A stretch of DNA of 64,000 bases from Whalleya microplaca. Lineage: Eukaryota; Ascomycota; Sordariomycetes; Xylariales; Xylariaceae. A program made the translations under genes and the position numbers. Positions 36,394 to 48,447 of the stretch are shown here, in pieces (the first letter of the stretch is position 1; every line of letters starts with the position of its first letter). The notes under the pieces are model-generated. The model was not told the DNA's origin. It saw only the letters and a program-made list of their open reading frames with translations, and did no database searches. The stretch spans positions 1 through 64,000 of the forward strand of contig MU385748.1 of the NCBI GenBank assembly GCA_022497155.1, read 5' to 3'.

Positions 36394-37676
36394 ACCACCC
36401 TCGGGTGCCTTGAGACCAACATCAGGATCCAACACAACGTACTCCAGCATCTACAAAATTTTCGAGGCAGCATTCCTGTGAAGCTACCGGTGGGGAAGTC
36501 CGGATATTCTGAATGGAATCGGAGTTAGGAGTGACATCCTTTGACCTCGGCATACCGGAGTATAACTAGGCTTAGCATATGGTTAACAACACTGAAAGGG
36601 ACCGGCAGCATTCATTTCTTCCATTCGCATTGCAACCATTCATATGGCAAACATCCAACGGCGTTTTACGGCAATATCATCTTGATGATTGAACAAATTG
36701 AGGTTTAAATCGGGATTTACAAAAGAAAATCATGGCAACAATCATCGACGGGTATATCCACGCATCACAGCGGGTCAGGGTTCAGAGGGGGGCTGGATAT
36801 TAACATCTGAATGGACATAGGAGCACACACACAATTTCTACTTCGTCGTTCGGGGAGTCTTGGATTTCTGGTGGTAGATACCCAGGGTTTCGCCACAATC
36901 CATATGATACGATGCGAGATAAAAATTACATATATATATGGAGAAAGATATTCTTGCTGGTCAAAGGAATGTTCTTTGAGACCCCTCCCTTCCTCCCCAG
37001 CCTATTAACTTGTTGCTTGTATCATAGTACTGTATCATAGCGTGAGCAAGTGCCGACTTTACAGAGCATGAACTTGACTTGCTACGGGGGCGAACCGCTT
37101 CAGGAGAAAGCCCTGAATACAATCAGATTTGCTAGGAAGCCGCAACTTGGCGACCTGTTATATCATTCTAATTTCTTGTACATCTTTTTGTGAAACATCG
37201 AAACATATCATTCAGACAGCTAGGCTTAACTGCCCCTGTTATCAGAATCTCCCACCCCTGCGAATAGAGCGTTGTGGGAGGGCGCATGAGTAACTCGACC
37301 ACTGACTTTTTCTGTAGATATCCATAACCTTCAAACAGTGGTGATCTCTGCAATTGATTGATTAATTTATTATGCTAGGCTGTTGGGGATGACCACTTTC
37401 ACATTTGCGACGTCCATCTTCGCCCCCTTTTTCTTCCTCTTGTGAGGTGGTCAGTGCGTCTTCGTACTCTTACAACATCAACTTCACTCCCAAAGCATGT
37501 AAGTTTCCCTTTCTTGTTCCATGACTCAAAGACCCTCAGTCCATCGATGAATTACGCTCCATAAAACCATTTTATCTATTCCAAACGTCCTCCAATTCCA
37601 TAATTGCCCACATTCATATCCCAATCGCCTTTTAATATTACCTGGATGTATTAAACAACCGCTGAACGCTCTCCAA
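36394..37676. other. Intergenic between convergent genes
   Basis: Contains the 3' ends of the DUF1765 gene and the MFS gene. No convincing open frame or RNA gene. Confidence 0.5.
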
Positions 37677-39606
37677 TCAGTCTGACTGAGCAAATCTGCT
37701 TCTCGCTCTCAATCTATGTCCAAAGTAGTACAGGAAAATCATGCCGCCGGAACAAAGTATGGAGAGGCCACCCAGCAAGCTCACGCCCCCGTTAATGCCA
37801 ATTTTCTCATACATCGGCTTAGAGAAGAGAATCGAGGCGGCGGCGAATGAACTCCGCGCGAAATCATTAGCCGCGAATAGTGATGCTGAATACTTGGGAT
37901 AGCATCGCGAGATGTAGAACATCATGCATTGAAACGCAACGAAAATGCAGATGAAATTATTTAGAAGCCCCACTATGGGTACGATCCAATGAATGTCTGG
38001 TCGAGAAGTCCAGGCTGGAGGAAGGTTCGTCAGTACTTGTCATATTATGGAAATTTTCTGAAGTTGAATTCAACTCACCGAATATAAAGAGGCCAATAGG
38101 CCCCATGAAGGTCGTCCAAACAGCTGGAAGAAGTCTACTCTCAGGAAACCCGTATAGCGGCGGCGGGTTACTGCGCATTTCTGCTTCACCTTTGAGACGG
38201 AACCAAAGAATGTATCCAGGCACGGCGATGATTAATGCAGGCACGAACGCCAGGAATGGCAGTCCCGACTCTCCGAGGTTGAAACCGTACATATCAGTGA
38301 ACACTAGCGGGAAAGACTCGAAAAACGAATAGTACGTCCCATAGAGGACAGCAGCATATACCGTGGTATACAAGACCGCGGGATCCAGGGCATTGATCTG
38401 CCAGGGCTTGATGAGGGCATCGATCGTGATCTGCCTCGCCGACATATGCTTACGCTTGACGTCAGCCTCGCACATCAACTCCGCCCTCCCGGTGCGCGCG
38501 CGCAAGCGCGCCGCCTTCCAGTGCAGGATCGTGTCGGGGTTCGTCTCCGGCAAGCTGACGAACATGATGAACCAGATCGGGGCCGTGATCCAGAAGAGCT
38601 CCCACTGGCTGACGCGCCAGCCCAGCCGGCCGTCGACGGCGAAGCCGGAGATGATGGGCCCGAGCGCCGGCGCCAGCGTCGACGACGTCGACCACACGGG
38701 GAACACGTACGGCAGCTTCCACGGCGCGAACATGTCGTCGAGCGTCGCGCCGGCGGTCGCCAGGCACGGCGACCCGAAGAAGCCCAGCAGGAAGCGCAGC
38801 ACGAGCAGCCCGGCCAGGCTGTCCACGAGCGAGGCCGCGAGCGCCAGGCACACGAACACGAACAGCGTCGTGATGTAGATCGGCGTCCGCCCGATGCTCG
38901 GGATCTCGGACAGCGGCGACCAGAGCAGCGGCCCGATGCCGTACCCGATCACGTACAGCGCGATGCCGAGCAGGGACACGGAAAAGCTCGTGTTGAAGAT
39001 GATCATGATCTGCCCCTCGCTGGGGGCGTACAGCGACGTCCCGATGTACACGGCGAAGGTGTACAGGCCCATCTGGATGGTGATCCAGATCTTCTTGCCC
39101 AGCGACCAGTTCTGCGGGTTCAGCGGGTCGCGGTCGAACCAGTCCACGAGCACGACATCGTGCTTCTCGGGGTCCTGCTCCAGCTTGTCGTTGCTCGGCG
39201 ATGTGGACGCCGGCGTGGTCCCGAGCCCGGGACCGTTCGCCGTGGTCGTGGTCGACGAGGACCAGTGCGACTCGCTCGCCGGCGAGCCGGCTGCCTCCGG
39301 GTCCTCATGGAACGTGGTGCTGGCGGCGAAGAACGAGCCCTCGGCACTTCTCGGCGATGCCCCCGTCTGCTTCTCGAGCTGGTTTTCCAGCTCGCGGCCC
39401 AGCGAGTAGGCCTGCAGGTTCTCGGGGAGCTGGAAGGAGAGGAGCTCCTCCGGGTACGACAGAGACTCCGGACGGCGGAAAAGACGCGCTATTTGACCGA
39501 GACTGGAATCCCGCAGGGTCTCCCACATGCTTTCTGTCGTGCTCGCTTGGGAGGGAGGGGGGAAGCCAGATTCTCGTGTGAGTCTATGTGGGAAAACGAG
39601 ACTCAT
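37677..39606 (-). CDS. MFS transporter, DHA1 drug:H+ antiporter type, 621 aa
   Basis: A 12-helix exporter-type carrier of the plasma membrane. Exons 39606-38079 and 38014-37677 join in phase (G|CC) across a 64-bp intron. A long Ser/Thr-rich cytoplasmic N-terminus (about 150 aa) ends in the signature VDWFDRDPLNPQNWS of the CaMDR1/FLR1-like DHA1 subgroup. Then come GYGIGPLLWSPLSEI with GRTPIY (motif A region), LRFLLGFFGSPCLATAGA, and LAPALGPIISGF (antiporter motif C). Exon 2 supplies WTSRPDIHWIVPIVG and the last helices. Exon 1 is strongly GC-rich between about 38.45 and 39.48 kb, which produces a 402-codon antisense shadow. It is the left member of the 37.7-48.4 kb accessory group. The substrate may be a toxic compound or a cluster product. 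Confidence 0.92.
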
Positions 39607-40834
39607 AGCCGCGGACGATGTAATATATTTAACCGTGGCATTGTGAAAACCTAAAGGACGTTCTTCCGCAACGCCCAGTATAGGATTCGATGGTGCGTTA
39701 CCGAACGCTTGGGCTGGTTTCGAACTAGGGGGCGTAGTGACAGACAGGAGTGCGCACTATGTGACGTTTCGGGTCGTCACACAGTTCCACCGTATGATGT
39801 TATACATGTGAAATGAAGATACTGCCGCCGAGGATCTCTAGGACGTACTAGACCTAGGTAAAACGGGGTCTAATGGGCTCGTTGATGTCTTCATCTTTGA
39901 GGCGGACATCCAATGACCGTACACGAATTAGCGTGTTGTTGGTGTCCTCGTCCGAGTACTGTCTGTATCATCTCCGTGTAAAGTGGGTATACGGACAGCT
40001 TGATCCGGCATATATACGATTCATCTAGAATGAGTATTACGAATTGGTCACAAGCCATTGCGTATATCCTTAATTCAATATCATCTGACGGGCTGAAATT
40101 ATTGATCCTTATTGTCTAAATCCCATGAATGGGATCAATATAATGAGGTCCGCTAGGTGCATATAGAGATACTATTAATGTAACAATTATAACCATATAG
40201 AGGGCAATTGGGCTATGAGGCCCTGCCTGAACGTTTTGGAGCAGGCTCGATACTTTCCGCCAGCACACCTCTATCACGGAGTCCGAAAAGTCATCAGTCC
40301 GAGCTTATCCGAGCCCAAGAAGGTTATTATGGCTGCTTGCGACGGAGTCTAAGATGTGAGCTGAAGCTTAACAATGAATCCGTGGGCTCCCATAGGCCCG
40401 AGAAGGTGGCATGCTGCTTTCAGTGATGAATCCGAACCTTTGGGTGCCCCTATACATCCCTCCACTTCATGTCTATTTTGGGACATATGCATGTCTAACT
40501 GCCTACCAGTTACTAATACTATCATCATATTCCCCACTCATCGTGATCCATTCAGTACCTAGCCCTATCTGGCTTCTTGTTAAGTTTGAATCACGGATCT
40601 GTTTTTATGACATTAGCTCTTCATCTAAATATGAATACTTATATGAAGATTTAGTCCCCGTTTATACTGTATAGTTGACAGCTCATTCTAGTAGCTAAGC
40701 ACAAAGCTTATTTGTCATTTCCAGGATATTCTCTGACAGAGCTAGTGGACTAAATGTGTGACCGCCTCAGGTCATCGAGATTTTCTTTACACGTTTGCTA
40801 TGTTGATCGCTGACCCTCAGTATCACGCCCTCTG
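39607..40834. other. Intergenic, no gene seen
   Basis: Upstream of the DHA1 transporter and downstream of the next permease. Short open stretches only. There is a TAATGGG/CCCATGAATGGG-type small palindrome near 40.12 kb. Confidence 0.45.
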
Positions 40835-42922
40835 CTAAAGACGACCTTGCCTTTTCAAATCATTATCCACCACATCATCCAAAATAGCCTCCTCGCGCTT
40901 CGCCGCAGCGACCCTCGCCAACTTGAGCTTCCTCGTATCGCTCTCCGTCCGCCGGGTGACCCACCACGTAATCAATGTCGTGATCATGCAGCAGCCCACC
41001 AGCACCATGGCGGAGGCGAACGAGACCTGGTAGCGGGGCGCGTAGGCGCTGCGGAAGATCTGGGGCCCGATGGCGCCGCCGATCTGCCCGTAGCTGTTGA
41101 CGAAGCCGATGGAGAAGGCGGACCCGGTCGCGCGGCTCGTCGTCTGCACGCGCCACGGCCACATCATCGGGAACCAGGCCGCCGTCACCGCGTTGCCGAT
41201 CATCGTCGCCGCGTACACGCCGCCGTTGTTCGGGTACGCCACCATCACTGCGTAGCACGCCAGGATGATGGCCAGGAAAGTGAGCGGGTAGATCGGCCGC
41301 GGCAGCCGCCCGTTGTCGGCGAATACGCCCGTCACCCCGATGACGACGAGTCCGAGAATGGTGATCGGCAGATTGAGGAGTTGCGCTTGCGCGATCGTAC
41401 TGAGCGTTGTTGCATGTATCAGTACAGGTGTAGCATAAATATTACGTAGGTGTTGAAAATTACTCACGTGAAACCTAGATCCGCAATGACTGTTGGCTGG
41501 TAGAAGCGAACACCTGAAGTGCCGACGGTGAAGAAAGCCCATATGAAAGTAAAGAGCCACAATCTCTTGTCTTTCAGTGCATTGAAGATCTCACCGATCT
41601 TGAAGTCCTCCTCAGCGGCTCTCGGGGCATTTGCGGGTAGACGTGCTTCGATGAACGCCTTTTCCCTATCCGTGAGCCACGATGCCGTTTTCGGAACTGA
41701 CGGGCTATTGTTAGCACTGAAAAACGCCTCGTGACTAGATAAACCTACAGTCAGGCAAGAGGAACCAAATAGCAACTCCGACGATGATTGTTGCTATTGC
41801 TTCAACCAGAAACAGCCTGCTTGATATTAGCGCTCCGCACTTAGACTCGGAGTAAGCACGTCGAAGTCTCACCATTGCCAGCCAGACAAGCCGCCCGCCC
41901 CTGACACATGGTCAAAGCCAAATGCAAGGAGACCACTGAAGATTCCGGACAGGTTACCGCATATATCTAATCCAAGTTGTCAGACAATCGGTCTTCAGTT
42001 TTATGCTTCCCGCACGTACAGAAATAGAGGAGTCGAAGCGACATTTCATCAGGTCTATACCAATAAGTCACTACAGCGTCTTTGGTTAGTATTTTCTCTT
42101 TCTATATAGTTTGGCGGCTTATGGGGAGTTCCAAGACCTGCCTTAGGAGATTGGCTCCCGGGTGCCCCAATAGGAGAATTTTTCTCCTCCTGAAACAGGA
42201 CAGAAGCAGAAATAAATGAATGTAGATACGACTCACTCTGCAAGATGATACCTGGGAACATTCCCGCTTCCGCTAGCCCCAGAAGAAACCTCGTCACATA
42301 TAGGCCTTCCTTGTTTACGACTGGAACATGGCATGCTAACATGATTCCCCATGTGATCATAATTCTGGACTGCCAGTGCGAAGGGGAGAATTTCTTGAGT
42401 AATAAGTTCGAAGGCGCTTCGAAAACGATATACGGTATCTATTCGATATTGTCAGTTGCTAGTTCAAAATTCACACAGCCAAACACAGACTCACATAATA
42501 CAGAACAGTAACCAATGCAAACTCATCCGATGTCAACCCCAACTGCGTCATGATATTCTGCGAGGTTCCTCGATTCATGATACGCGCGTTCGAGACCTAT
42601 ACAGTGAAATATCATCAGCCTATGTCTTAGAATTTTAGTTGTCGTAACCCACATTATCGGAGTCCAGGTTTTTAAACATGAAAATTAGGGAACATAACGG
42701 CATCAAATGCCAGTCAATCCGTCGAATGAGTTTCCGCTCTTCTTCAGCCGACAACGCCGTCCGGGCTTGCATCCGCGCCGCATCGTAACCGTCGATAGAC
42801 TCGTCGCCAGATACATTGCCAGCTACATCGCCCCTCTGAGCGCGATGGAACCCGCCATCAACAGAACTCGAGACGTCGGCGGTCTTAGAAGCTGTTGCCA
42901 CAGGCTCCTTAAGGGTAGCCAT
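40835..42922 (-). CDS. MFS permease, anion:cation symporter (Dal5-like), 526 aa
   Basis: Dal5-type permeases import organic anions such as allantoate, vitamins or aromatic acids with protons. Eight exons join in phase: 42922-42653, 42596-42495, 42438-42237, 42070-42020, 41966-41873, 41816-41749, 41696-41468 and 41399-40835. Visible hallmarks are a cytoplasmic RKLIRRIDWHLMPL, helix 1 with NLDSDN then VSNARI across intron 1, PSNLLLKKFSPSHW, RFLLGLAEAGMFPGIIL followed by YWYRPDEMSLRL, and a late ATMIGNAVTAAWFPMMWPW. The gene is transcribed divergently from the first 2OG oxygenase over a 721-bp shared region, suggesting co-regulation and a common substrate. The true ligand cannot be read from sequence. 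The last exon is markedly GC-richer than exons 2-7. Confidence 0.93.
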
Positions 42923-43643
42923 TGTCGTCTATTGTCAAGTAAATGACCGCGATTTGATTCGACAAGCACTTGGTCAAATAAAACTAATGCGACAGTAACT
43001 CTAGACTGCGTGCGCTTTTAAGTTAAGAGCAACCTAGCAAGAGACAAGAAAATCTAAGAGGCCCCGCCTACTAACATAGGCTCATACTCTTTCGAAATCA
43101 CGAACATCTACGCGGGTCCACCTAGAGATAATACTAGAGCTGGCTGGCGTCGTCTGCTGGTATAATAGGACCGGCCCGAGACGAGATAGCTCTATCGCTC
43201 TTATGAAACTAAAGTTGAGATTGTGCATGATATCGAGTTTCCCACGTGCCGAGAGCTGTCTTGTTCCGATGGTGTCTATGCAGTATGGAGTTGGAGTTGG
43301 AGGTTCTGACCGATGAGGACGCGTTCTCCGTAAGGCGTCATCGGCCAGGATGATCACGCGCATACTTAGCACCCATTATTCTGTATAGGCTCCCCCAAAC
43401 CAAGATCTAGGGACCACATTCGCCTCGCTTACACTCATGGGCCATCTTATCAATCAAGAATTGATGTTTATGGGGTATCACGCAATGGTGGACGCTATCG
43501 GCTTTGGATCCGATGGCTGCAGTGTCATAAATGGAACCGCATTCCCGGGTTGCGACGATCGCATAATATCGCGAAGGAAGTTAATTGCGAATTCATGGTG
43601 TAATCTATACAGTAGATATATTTCACTGGTAAAATAAGTCAAA
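42923..43643. promoter_or_regulatory. Shared bidirectional promoter region
   Basis: 721 bp between the divergent starts of the Dal5-like permease and 2OG oxygenase 1. It contains a near-palindrome GATAGCTCTATC (about 43184-43195) and a CCGGCCC stretch. I cannot assign a specific regulator. Confidence 0.5.
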
Positions 43644-44948
43644 ATGGCAGCTGTGGCTACTAGCACTATCCAGGACAACTATGGGTTGCCTACATATGAA
43701 CAGATTCCGGAGACCAAGCATGAACGTAAGAAAACCTAGAAGCGACCCCGCTGAACAGAAATCGAACGCTGATATAGTCGACACATAGTTGATTGGGCAG
43801 ACCTTGTGACATTAGACCTCTCGCTATTTGACCAACCTGGCGGAAAGGAGAAGCTCGCGACACAACTGTTCAATGCTATCCAGAAGATTGGTTAGTTCCT
43901 TCTAGATAAAGGCTCGCCAGTAGGCTGGTTACTTTTAGGCCCTAGAAACTGACTGATGGTATGAGTATAGGTTTCTTCTATGTTACCAACTTCGGCTTGA
44001 CCCAGGGGCAAGTCGACCGTCAGTTTGCTATTGGCAAGGAGATATTTAAGTTGCCGACTGAAGAGAAATTAAAATACCGCGCGGACCTTGAGAATGGAGG
44101 ATACAACGGATATAAGCCCCTTGGACTACGAGTAAGCACCTTGACGTGAACCTGCTCAATCCATGAGTAATTCACTAATTATCCCTCAGGAAGTAAGACC
44201 CGGCGTCCATGACAACACTGAAATCTACAACATCCCAAAGTTCATCCCGGCCTACGAACGGCCGCACCCAGCCGTGATCAACGAGAACCGCGAGGAGATC
44301 GCGGCCTTCGCGCGGCACATACACGACCACATCGCGGGCAAGCTGCTCGTCCTCTTCGCGCTCGTGCTCGAGCTGCCCGAGGACTTCTTCCTGCAACGCC
44401 ACCGCTACGAGGAGAAGAGCGACTGCCACCTGCGGTACATGAAGTACCACCACCGGACAGCGGAGCAGAACGAGATCCTCGAGAACGTCTGGGTCAAGGG
44501 CCACACCGACTTCGGCAGCCTGACGCTCCTGTTCCGCCAGCCGGTGGCGGCGCTGCAGGTGCGCACCCCCGACGGCTCGTGGAAGTGGGTCAAGCCGTAC
44601 CCGGAGAGCATCACGGTCAACCTCGCGGACTCGCTGGAGTTCCTGACGAACGGCTTCCTGAAGAGCAGCATCCACCGCGTCGTGGCGCCGCCGCCGGACC
44701 AGGCCGACATCGATCGCCTGGGCGTGCTGTACTTCGTGAGACCTGAGGACAGCACCGAGCTCCGGCCCGTTGTGAGCAAGGTCCTCGAGCGTCTGGGGTA
44801 CCACAAGTCCCCGGATGGCGCCGCTGTGGGCATTACCGCGGGCGAGTGGGTGAAGGCGCGCGTGGCGAAGGGTGTGGCCAAGAAGCCGACCAGCGATGTG
44901 TTGGAACAGCAGATCATAAAGGGCAAGTCAGCCAAGTATTATGACTAG
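43644..44948 (+). CDS. 2-oxoglutarate/Fe(II) oxygenase 1 (isopenicillin N synthase-like), 367 aa
   Basis: Non-heme iron oxygenases of this fold couple 2-oxoglutarate decarboxylation to hydroxylation, desaturation or ring closure of small molecules. Exons 43644-43725, 43789-43890, 43971-44131 and 44190-44948 all join in phase. The DIOX_N part includes DWADLVTLDL and IGFFYVTNFGL. The catalytic half carries the iron triad H220-x-D222 (KGHTDFGSLTLLF) and H277 (SSIHRVV), plus R299 in VLYFVRPED as the probable 2-oxoglutarate carboxylate ligand. Tail ends KSAKYYD. It is divergent from the permease and convergent with oxygenase 2, with 112 bp between stops. The last exon is very GC-rich compared with the first three. 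The substrate is unknown. IPNS-like refers to fold only. Confidence 0.93.
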
Positions 44949-45060
44949 ATGTAGATATATCTAGACAGACTCGCTAAAAGCGGCATCGAAAGAAATTTTA
45001 CTATAACCTTGCGCTAATCGCACCCTATACCGAGGTTTGCGATTAGATTATCTTGTGCTT

Positions 45061-46179
45061 TTACGCATCGTCGTTGATATATTGATCATAGACCTCCGGG
45101 TAAAATTTCCTTCCATTTTCGCGATGACTGCGCACCTTCGTCCGCAGCTGCGATTCTCCCCAGGTGTCATACTTGCCCTTCAGAAAAGCAGAATCGACCG
45201 CGTGCCCCTCATCAGACTCTTTGCTGATAGCGAGGGCGCTGAAATGATCTTTTAAGGATCCTACAGCTTCGGCCTTGGTAAGATCCCGCCTGACGCCCTG
45301 GAAGAACGGCACACTGTATCGCTCGTCGGTGCCGGACAGAACCCGGTGCGTGGTCGCCTTGCACACGCCGTTGGTGACCACCTCGAAGGCCTGGCCGATG
45401 TTGACGACGAACGTGCCCGGCACAACCGGAACGTCAACCCACTCGCCGGCTTTGTTGAGAACCTGCAAGCCCTTGACTTCGGGAGGAGAGGCCTGCAGCA
45501 AAAACGTCCACCAGCCTGAGGAATCCTTGTGCGGACCGACGCCTTGCTGCGAAATCGCAGGGTCCGAGGTTGGCAACGCAGGATAATGCACCAGCTTCAG
45601 GCGGTGTTGGTCCGACAAGAAGGACCGGAGTGCTCCCGGCGAAAGTGAAAGAGCCTGGGCTACGAGATCGAGAAAGCGTTCACCCAATCCTGTAAGCTCG
45701 CGTATGTAGTTTTCTATCACGGGGCGGAGTTCTCTATCCTCCCTTGGCCACTAGATGAGATCAGCATGAGACCGAGTGTAGTCATTGTCCAGCAGACGGA
45801 CCTGATTGGGACCTCTCAGGCGCTCGTACAAGGGGAGATCTTCATGCCATGTTGCCGTCAATTCTGTAGCGAACTCGAACTGTTCTCTCCTATCTGTCGT
45901 GCCCCCGGTCGTCTCACTACCAACACCGCTATACCCCAGAAAATGAGGCGAATTCTCTAGCGCAATGGATTTCTTAACCTCATCCTCCAGGGCGAAGAGT
46001 TTAGGCAACGCATTCACTAGGCCATCAATGGTCGTGGTGGGAACCCCGTGATTCGAGACGTACAAGAACCCAACCTCTGTAAGAGCATATCGGAGGCTAC
46101 TCAGTAAGCCGGGGATGGCTGACTCATCTCCAGCCTGTGAGAGGTCGATCGTCGGGATCTCACTAAATGAAGCCGTCAT
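45061..46179 (-). CDS. 2-oxoglutarate/Fe(II) oxygenase 2 (isopenicillin N synthase-like), 355 aa
   Basis: Exons 46179-45802 and 45750-45061 join in phase at GPNQ|WPRED across a 51-bp intron. The N-terminal domain reads IPTIDLSQAG, EVGFLYVSNHGVP and, later, RREQFEFATEL. The catalytic domain has LKLVHYP, the iron triad H200-x-D202 (GVGPHKDSSGWWTFLLQ) and H261 (ATTHRVLSG), and the R270-x-S272 pair (ERYSVPFF) that holds 2-oxoglutarate. All catalytic residues are present, so it should be active. It is only distantly similar to oxygenase 1 and so not a recent tandem duplicate. It lies 420 bp downstream of the esterase gene on the same strand. Confidence 0.94.
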
Positions 46180-46599
46180 TATTGATAAAAAATTTACCGC
46201 GTTTCAGAGGGTTATGATTTCTGGTGAGACATACTATATGGAGTTGATGTTTAGTATGAAGGCCCCTACGAGGGGCGTCGGTAAAGTGAGCCGAAGCGTG
46301 GATCACGCCATCATGACAAACTATGACAACTTCTTCTGGCCAATTATTTACGGTTGGTCATTTCTCCGCAACCATTAAGAAGGCAAACAACCAGTTCGCA
46401 CAGCTAGAAAAATAATTAAATGAACCCCGGATGGCGTAGAGACTGGAGCGTTATATACACATATGAAATGTGAAAGTCTATGTACAATAACCTCTATTAG
46501 TACAGGGGTATTCGTCATTCATAATAATTTGTACAATATCCGATTTCAGTCTGCCTGAATGCTGAACCTAGCAATAATCACATCGCCTTATTCTTAATT

Positions 46600-48447
46600 T
46601 TACTTGTTCAACCGCGCTGCTCTCTTGGGGTCTCTCCAAAATAGACATGCGTCCCGGCGAATATAGTCTGTCTCGACTTCCGTATGCTTCGGCTGTAAAA
46701 CCAGTTGATCCGCGGGCATAGAGTCCAGACCATATCCCTTTGGCTCGTACTTTGGCCACTCCGGAGACCCGGGATATCTATTAGTATTCGGATCACCCGT
46801 CGTGACAAAACTAGACAGATATCCATGAAGTATATGGCCAACGTCAGGGTATTGAACCTTGGTGTCGGGCCAGGTATATTTCCCATCAGCCGCATGAGGG
46901 ATGCCCTTCCAAGCTGGATACTTATTATTAGTGTTGAAGCGGGCTTTCCATGTAGGCATACCAGCCTTAGAAACTCTGTATGCGGTTTCTTGGACTGGAC
47001 ATATGTATCCATAGTCGCTCCACGCCGCAGCCACACGACTGAACTGTTTGCTCTTCGGCGAATCCCTGTAAGGGGATGTGGGATCCGTGATAGGGTCTGG
47101 ATACAACGTCTCTAGCTCATTAAGATCATCGGTAGTGAGACCTGGAGAAGTGGTATGCATAAACTTCAGAAAGTCCTCGCTTGTGTTCAAATTAGTTGGT
47201 ACAGCGAATCGCCCCTCATTCGTAACACTGGTAGTAATGATGGGCACATGGAAAAATGACCCATTATACCCAGATTCAGAACCGAGCTTCTCCAGCATTG
47301 GGCCACCTTGTGTCGGTTGGAATGGCCACGTAACGTTGTACGCAGCTTTACGATAGAGCTTGGTGCTGATATCTCTGATATCACTGATATTGGCTGAACG
47401 TAGACATTTGAGAGCAGCCGCATTATCATCAATGGGGCAGTGAAGAGCCGTCATATACTCGTTGAATTGCTGAGTGTATAGTGGGTAGGTGGCGTTCGGG
47501 AATGCGCGTGCGGTGACGGATCCAGATTGGTATATTGCTCTGGCGAAGTAGGGCTTGCCAGCGTCCTGTCCGTAATTGTGAAAGTGGTGGATGCCCACAG
47601 AATGTCCACCAGCCGAACGGCCACCAAGCGTAATTTCTTTGGGATCGCCTCCAAAGGAGCTAATATGTTTTTGCAAAAAGTGCCTCAGAAAGAAGTACTG
47701 GTCTTGCAAACCGAGGTTAAGTAGATCTTCCTCCTCAAAAAGCTTAGAGGGAAGGAAACCTAGAGAATTGAGGCGGTAGTGAAAGCTCACCACAGTGATG
47801 GGTGCTTTGGAAAATGCGACGAATGAAGCAGCATCTAAACTGCCCCAGCTGCCGAAGTTGAAGCTCCCGCCGTGAATGTAAACGAAAACAGGGAGCTTCT
47901 TGCTCAGGGGGATACCCTTAGTCCGGTAGACATTAAAATGCAGGCAGGCCTCGTCTTGATGCTTGACTTTTACACGCTTCGGATCCTGAACACACGCTGG
48001 GCCATGCTTAGTAGCTGCCCTGACACCGTCGAATGGGGCCGGCCAGTCCACGGGTTTGAAGCGACGTTCACCAATCGGTTGAGTCGCATAGTCAATGGCG
48101 AGCCAAGCGTCGACGTCGGTAATAAGAGGTGTACCGTTCAATGTCGTATTTATCGTTCTTCCTGTGAATTTGCCATAGCCCTCGAGAGTGATTGGCGAAT
48201 CCACTGCCGATGTCCCTTTAGACAGGTCATGTTGACATGTTCCCATGTAAGAGCAAATGGTATCAGAGATGATCCTCCTCGTGGTGTAAGAGGCCTCGGT
48301 TCGGCTGACAAAGAAGGCGAAGCAGATGGCGACGAAGATGGCGAGCGTCCCGACTTTCCTACCGAAGGTGCCCATTGTCGCCGTGTGTAGGCGCAATAGA
48401 GAACCAGCGAGCCTGGCTCGGAGGGTTCTCGAACTTGGCGAATCCAT
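46600..48447 (-). CDS. Type-B carboxylesterase with N-terminal membrane anchor, 615 aa
   Basis: An alpha/beta-hydrolase cleaving carboxylic esters. It is a single uninterrupted exon. Residues about 33-48 (GTLAIFVAICFAFFVS) form an uncleaved signal anchor after a basic, Ser-rich cytoplasmic start, placing the enzyme in the secretory lumen or outside. Catalytic features are the oxyanion-hole HGGSFNFGS, the nucleophile S278 in GGRSAGG (GxSxG), E411 in TNEGRF and H518 in GIPHAADG. Several N-x-S/T sites suggest glycosylation. Length and motif order fit the COesterase family. An earlier ATG (48451) is out of frame. Lying beside two oxygenases and transporters, it may hydrolyse an ester substrate or intermediate of the same pathway. 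Confidence 0.94.
   Translation of the reverse strand: MDSPSSRTLRARLAGSLLRLHTATMGTFGRKVGTLAIFVAICFAFFVSRTEASYTTRRIISDTICSYMGTCQHDLSKGTSAVDSPITLEGYGKFTGRTINTTLNGTPLITDVDAWLAIDYATQPIGERRFKPVDWPAPFDGVRAATKHGPACVQDPKRVKVKHQDEACLHFNVYRTKGIPLSKKLPVFVYIHGGSFNFGSWGSLDAASFVAFSKAPITVVSFHYRLNSLGFLPSKLFEEEDLLNLGLQDQYFFLRHFLQKHISSFGGDPKEITLGGRSAGGHSVGIHHFHNYGQDAGKPYFARAIYQSGSVTARAFPNATYPLYTQQFNEYMTALHCPIDDNAAALKCLRSANISDIRDISTKLYRKAAYNVTWPFQPTQGGPMLEKLGSESGYNGSFFHVPIITTSVTNEGRFAVPTNLNTSEDFLKFMHTTSPGLTTDDLNELETLYPDPITDPTSPYRDSPKSKQFSRVAAAWSDYGYICPVQETAYRVSKAGMPTWKARFNTNNKYPAWKGIPHAADGKYTWPDTKVQYPDVGHILHGYLSSFVTTGDPNTNRYPGSPEWPKYEPKGYGLDSMPADQLVLQPKHTEVETDYIRRDACLFWRDPKRAARLNK

Noticed and set aside
38446..39654. 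402-codon plus-strand frame opposite the DHA1 transporter
   Set aside because: Arg/Gly/Ala-rich shadow of a GC-rich coding exon. The minus strand has clear MFS motifs.
44175..44804. 209-codon minus-strand frame opposite 2OG oxygenase 1
   Set aside because: Shadow of a GC-rich exon. Composition is skewed and the sense strand carries the iron-binding motif.
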